From NCBI GenBank assembly GCA_028565635.1, contig JAOXYB010097937.1, forward strand, positions 9,274-21,673: a stretch of DNA of 12,400 nucleotides, given 5' to 3'. The translations under genes and the position numbers were made by a program. Of the stretch, positions 1-6,500 are shown piece after piece. This stretch comes from Phoronis ovalis. Lineage: Eukaryota; Phoronida; Phoronidae. Numbering within the stretch: the first letter of the stretch is position 1; each line of letters starts with the position of its first letter. Below the pieces are notes generated by a model. The model was not told where the DNA came from, searched no databases, and saw only the letters and a list, made by a program, of their open reading frames with translations.

Positions 1-77
1 TATAATAACATTGCCCTTACAGACGAGGCTTTGTATTATAATTATAATAACATTGCCCTTACAGACGAGGCTTTGTA
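1..77. repeat. 42-bp tandem direct repeat at window edge
   Basis: A 35-base segment beginning tataataacattgcccttac occurs identically at 1-35 and 43-77 (period 42). It may continue leftward outside the window. It lies in the presumed intron after exon 16. Confidence 0.85.
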
Positions 78-430
78 CTCTCGCTGCACATTTCATAATT
101 GTGACTGAAAGTATTTTTCGATATTTTAAAGTAAAATGCATGGGTTTGTATTGCCGGAAATGATTAGGATGTTATTGCTTGAGACAATAAACAAAGAAAA
201 TGGGGACAGTGGCGCTTAGTAAATTTGATATTTATTAAAAGCATTGTATATAAAACCTACAGAGCAGGTGTGTTGCAACATGTTAGTTAATTCAATTCAT
301 TAGTATTATAATTGCAAAATAAGCGTAAATTCACTATTATATGTGTATTTTAATTTATATGTAATATATGCATGCTTATAGAATAAAATATAATACAGCT
401 GAGCAAAGGATAATGCGAAACTAAGTGTAC
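78..430. other. Start of intron 16, no feature seen
   Basis: AT-rich sequence downstream of the exon 16 donor. I looked on the minus strand for the second half of CUB6 (a V-x-L-x-F start, a Cys followed by Asp, an LCG) and did not find it. Taken as intron. Confidence 0.6.
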
Positions 431-570
431 CTGTCCTTGAGGAGCTGTAATTGTGTATGAACAAAATAATCCATTTATGTAATTGTTTGGATAGTTCAAT
501 GAAGCTATTGTTCTATTGTCAGATGTTAAATCAATGCCACCGTAACAGGCTGCAGAAGCAACATGATGTT
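431..570 (-). CDS. Exon 16: CUB6, first half (partner exon outside window)
   Basis: Residues 1085-1130: HHVASAACYGGIDLTSDNRT, IASLNYPNNYINGLFCSYTI, TAPQGQ. Cys1092 and Cys1120 are the first disulfide pair. The exon ends with the usual phase-0 donor (GTACAC). The second half of this CUB is not recognisable in positions 1-430. Other in-domain introns in this gene are about 180-450 bp, so it probably lies just beyond the left edge. Acceptor AATTTTCAG. Confidence 0.9.
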
Positions 571-3500
571 CTGAAAATTGTAAATGAAGCATTATGAAAG
601 TGTACAGATTGCAACAACAGTATATAAAATACATGTATGTTCTCCAGAAATTAACAGTGTTCTTTCATATAATTATGCAAAGTCTATTTAAATAATTATT
701 TAACTGGATTGAACAGTTTGATTTGCGATTATGTTGATCATGCAAACTACATTAAACTTTTAATTCGAAAGTTTGAACTCTATTTAGAACCTGGGATTTA
801 GAATTCCAAGTATTCCATATTTATCAGTTTTCATATGTCAGATGTAGTAGTGAATAGATGATGGATTGGTTATGTGACAACAAATAGCATTCCGATATTT
901 ATACTCAATATTTGGTGTGATTCACATGATTATAAAGAGTTGGCAGACAGTAATTTACGTACGGCAGAAGTTTGTTTCTTCATCTGAGCCATCTAAACAG
1001 TCAACAACACCATCACATACAGTACCAACTACACAGTCATTTGTAGCACACAATACCTCGTGTGTTTGGCAAACCACTACAAGAGGACAAAGAAGATATT
1101 AATATCAGTTATAGTGTTAGCATAACAATGCCTCATCACTGTCATCAACATTATCACCTGTGTCAGAATCAGTATCAAGGCAGAATAGTTGAACTGTCAT
1201 CTCTGTTGTTATGATAAACAGCATCATCATCATAATAATTAATGTAATTTTAGCTGTTTACAAACTACTTCATCATCATAACTTGTAACTCTGTCATCAC
1301 TATCATCATACACTTGCTTCATCATTCATGTCATGAAGCTCATTGTCATCATTTGCGTTATCTCAATCATCAACGTTATCTTTGTCATCACCACCATTTT
1401 CACACTTCATATATTTATCATTTTCATCATTCTGACAAGAAACATCTTACACGGTTTGCAGAATATTCCCTTCTACTTTATAGTTTTAACTAGATAAATA
1501 AATACTAACCAGGAGCACTGACAAAGTAATAGTTGGCAGAAAATCCTCTTCCCGTTTTGGAGGAATCACTTTTAAAAACAACTTGCATGTTGTTGCCGGA
1601 GCTCACTATCATTTCCGGTAAACTGATAGATCCACAAAGAGAAGCCAATTGATATTGATTTTCATAAACAGAGATACTGTCAGATGATTCACAGGGGGTA
1701 GTTTCTGGTATATCAATATCATTAAAATTCAGTTGTATAACCTTAAAAAGTCAGACAATATTGTGTAACTATACAATAGAATTAAATTTAATTAGCATTA
1801 GTCACACTTTCCCTACAGTAACAATTTGTCGGTTAACTCAACAATTTCTTTGGCTGCATGATAAGTTTAGTAAACAAATTAGTAGAAAGTGTAATCAAAT
1901 GGGATTTATGACAGTTTGTACATTTTAATGTTATTTTTAAAAACTTACTGATCAAGTGTCTCATTTCATTTTTACCTCAAAGTACCGTACTTTACATGAT
2001 GTAATAGCAATAATGAGGACACATTTCAACATCATTTTTCCGCAGCTAGATGATCATGCATTCTGAAGCCTTATAAAGGTAAATCATTATTAGAGTACAC
2101 TTTACTTACCTTTCCTGTTGGTGCGCTGATGTTATATTTGCAGTAAAGTCTGTTAAAATAGTTGAAAGGATAATTCAGAGATGTGAAGTTGCCATTCTCT
2201 GTTGTTAACACTGCTCCAGCATCACAGGCAATATCTGCCAAACCAGGAGCTGCAAAATTGAGGAAAATAAAACATATTCATATTTTGTGATTGTCGATCT
2301 TATAATACATGTACAACTGGTATTATTATTATAAATATTAACTAAATCCAAGAACAATTAGTAAATGGTTTGGATTGCTATTGATAGTTATAGACAATAT
2401 GAAGATAGCTATCAGCTATGATATTATTGCTATCAGAGCTTTTGGATAGGTATCACATGCCTATCAGATTGCTATAATAGCAATTCTTTTTGACATGGGT
2501 TGTTTGACTGCATGCCATCAAGAGACCTGTAGCAAATGTTCGTATCTTTTAAGCACATGATACAGTGCTAAAAATAAGATAAGTAATTGTCAGTGTCTGC
2601 ATGCTTGTTTTAATTGTCATTGCATATAATTTGCATTGTTATACTTGCAAAATAAATATTACCATAACAACGTGTTTAGTTATGCTGTCAGTACTTTATT
2701 GCACAATCTGCAATTATTTGAATTACCTGGACGGTCAACAAACTGGTAGCGTACAGAAAATCCAGTTTTTGTCACGGTTACATCTGTAATGAACACTAGG
2801 CGCAAAGTGTTGCTTGAGCTTCGGTACTCTTGAGGAATTATGAAACCACAAAGTACAGCTATCTCTTCAGTGTAAAATTGTTCGTCATCATATTGTGCTC
2901 CACCAGCAGTAGGATGTAGCTTATCATATATCGTTAAACTGTCGTAAGCACATGTATCGTGATGCTCAAGAAGGACATTTTCAAATTCCAGTTGCACTAG
3001 CTAAAAATTCAACAAACATCATGATAAGAAATGTCTTCACGTGCAGAGAGAAGAGATAGAGAGAGAAACAGAGAAAGGTAATTACTTGTATTTGTACAAG
3101 ACCAAGTACATGAAAATCTCAAGCAGAGGATATGCTGTCATCTACGTGTTTTGTAACAAGAAATGCATTTGTGGGCTCACCTTATCAGCTGGAGCAATGA
3201 TTGTGTAGGTACAATGCAAGTTGTTCAGATATTCATTTGGATAATGCAAAGAGGTAAAATTCCCATTATTAGTCGTGAAATTTAGGCCAACACGGCATGC
3301 ATCAAGTCCAGGAACTAAAATATAGTTTATGAAACTGTATGTTTTTAGAGTAATGCTTTTTTTTACTATATATGCTTACAACAAGATAGGTTGCTAGCAT
3401 TTTGAGGCCAACAACAGTTAACATTACAGCTTGTCCAACACCTAAAGCAGAATATACTGGTGTAACAGTTTAAATTTAGAAAACAGCAAAATGGTTAGAT

Positions 3501-6500
3501 CATTCTGTAATTGTCCTTTAAATAAACGAATTGCAATATTAAAACAATTGCTTAGTTCAAACTACTATATACCTTGAGTTGTAGTTGGGAATGGTATGGA
3601 ACTGTTTGAAGAATTCACAAATACTGCACCAGCTTGAAACCCAGAGAAGGCATTTTTCCAATTTGAAACAAAGTGGATCAGCATGCTTCTTGTAGTTGAT
3701 TGTATCGGGTTGGGCAAATCTGTACCGCAGTGTTGTAGCAGAAGAGGAGCATTACGAGTTTCACCATCGTAGACCGCAACATAATCATCATAACATGAAA
3801 AATCACCAAACCACCAAAATCCCGGCTCCAACTCAAACCATAGAAATTGTAATTCTACTACCTGCAGTTATATGTATTAAAATATATTTGAAGCATCCCT
3901 AATCTTAGCAGTCATTCAAGTTGGAAGTGGACAAATGTCTACTTACTACAATGTACATCACCACCATGCAATAAACATGTAGCCCATGCAATATGAAGAA
4001 TAAACTGCTATTAAAAAGGTAACGAAGACCGACATTAATTATTAGTTTTCGTGCGGAAAGATACATGTAATAAATTATTCTTTTAATATTGTGACAAAAA
4101 TAAAAACAGTGTTATAGCATTTTACCTGTCCTTGCGGAGCAACTATAATGTAGGAACAATCCAAATCATTATCATAATTATTTGGATAATGTAAAGATGT
4201 GATGTTATCCGATTCGTCGAACAGCATCATACCACCATGCAAACAGGATCGCTCTGCATTGGTAGCTGCGAATTGAAGAACATATTAAGAAAACATAATA
4301 GTATTATTCTAAAATTATTTCTAATCACAATATAAATGAAGCATTTTCTCTAAAATGTACTGTACTTTATTATAAATATAGAAATATCCTTAAGGAAATA
4401 AACTTTTAAAATGACACTGCAACAGACCAGCTTCTGTACTAAAATCCATATTAAATTAGTTAATACATAATTATTAATTTCCATCACAAATTACCTGGCT
4501 CATCTACAAATTCATAATTTGCTAAAAATCCTCTTAAACTTTGAGCATAATCGGAGCTAAAAACTACTGCCATCATGTTGCTGCTACTGGTAAATGTCCT
4601 ACTGGTATCCAATGCGCCGCAAAGTTTATCCATCAAAGTGCTTCCGCCATTATCATATAAAGTCAGGCTGTCAAACTCGCAATTTAATTCATACTCAACG
4701 TCAAAGTCTATTATATATAATGATATAACCTGAAAATATTATTACAGAATAAAACAAAACGTATGTAACACTGAAGTTAAACACAACACTACCTGTTTCA
4801 AAGTAAATATAGTACGTGTACAAAATCAACCTCTCCTAATACAGTATATATACATTTAATGATATATAACAATGAAATGAATTTATTTCAATTTTTGCAA
4901 CCAACAACGGCTAAATTGCAATTGAAACACAAAGCAGTAAAACATATAATAGTAAAAAACTAAGATATCTTAATTATTCCAATCTTCATATTAATATGAT
5001 ACTTCAGGTAAGATTACGCTGAGGCAGCTATTTGAATGCTTTTTAATTGAACGATTAAAACTACATGCATGATTTACGTTTATCATATAATTCAAATGAT
5101 CCCAAATATTTTATTTTTTATCAAAATGTGGATTTTATAACGCTATACCTTATTTGGTGGAGCTATTATACTGTAGTTGCAGTACAAGTTTTCGGGATAA
5201 ATTCCTGGATAATATAAGGAGGAAAGTGTTCCATTAGCTTCCGTCAACTCCACTCCACCTTTGCATGCCATTGCGCTTACTAAAAATAAAGGTATTATAG
5301 ATCGCTGTACAATTATAGCTATTTAGATCTATTTATCCTAGACTAGTTGGAAATTTGCTAAATTCACTCATACATAATTTCTGTGCTCAAGAATCGTAGC
5401 TAATCAGGAAACTAACATTTCTAAAATTTATTTTACTCAATGTACAAGCTGTTCCCCATCTTCTGGTTATCTGTTGTTTTACAGAATCAAGTAATTAATT
5501 CCTACAATGAAATCCTATTCATGATAATATGTGTCTTGTAATTGCAAACATTAAGTAAAATTAAGCGGATTGTTAGTTTCAAATCTTAACCTGATAGATC
5601 CACAAAATTATAGTGCGCGAGAAATCCTTTAGTTCCAAAACTATAGTCTGTTGAAAACTGTATGAACATCGTGTTACTTTCTGTTACCACCATATCCGGG
5701 AGTGTTTCACCACAAAAAAAGACGCTTGTAGTGTCATAGAATATACTTAATCGGTCATAACTGCAATACCAACCATCCTCAAGAATAAAGTCACTAAATA
5801 CCAATCTGATACTCTACAATAAGTTAAAAAAATCTCCATTTTATAATACGATTATTACATAATATTTATGAAGCAAAATTTTAGTTCAACTTCAGACACC
5901 AGACGGATTTACAATGAGGACAAATCTCTCATCATTTGTTTATTCCAGTTTTTACAAATACTTTCGAAAGTTTTCTTAGAGGTTACTCACACAATTCAAG
6001 TATGCACGGTATAGCAACTAACATATTTTTAATATTGTTCTTGAATCTGTGGCATGTCGTGAGCTAACATAGTAGCTCTAAGGCGATTATCTACTAGCTA
6101 GAAGAACAAAATCTCGAGGTTATTTCTTTTCATTTTTTGAAAAGAATGGGGAGATTTCTTAGATTAACTATGAAAACTTATAACACTGTTGTGCGAATCT
6201 GGAAATTTTTCAGAACAACACGTACAGCATATTACTTGCTTTTTTCTCCAGTTTCTTGGCTTACCTTATCTGGTGGCGCAGTAATTGTATAAGTACAAAA
6301 TAAGGAATTGTTGTAGTCCGAGGGGTAATTTGGAGATGAAATTGTCCCTTGATCTGATGTCAACACTACCCCACCATCACAAGCTGAAAAAACGAATGAA
6401 GTTAAAAGACAACAAAACGTTTATTTTTGTTTTACCTGCTTTGTTACTACATTCTCTCAAACATCATTATTAACTCAAACTCACAAAATGTATTGGAGTT

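Noticed and set aside
917-1102. 61-aa plus-strand open frame, Ser/Thr-rich
   Set aside because: It is the complement of the LDLa exon, which explains the open frame.
1128-1440. CAT-rich tract as a CRISPR-like or coding His-rich segment
   Set aside because: Units are 3 bp and degenerate with no spacer pattern, and the tract lies within an intron with verified flanking exons.
3380-3441. Cys-rich reading (CWTSCNVNCCWPQNAS...) on the minus strand in the CUB3-CUB4 intron, bounded by a good acceptor and donor
   Set aside because: The segment is 62 nt, not a multiple of three, so it cannot sit between two phase-1 boundaries. In the frame the phases would require, the Cys-rich reading disappears.
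6430-6470. Possible extra exon before CUB1 (minus-strand reading CLRECSNKA with donor GTAAAA)
   Set aside because: No acceptor upstream gives an open frame in the needed phase.
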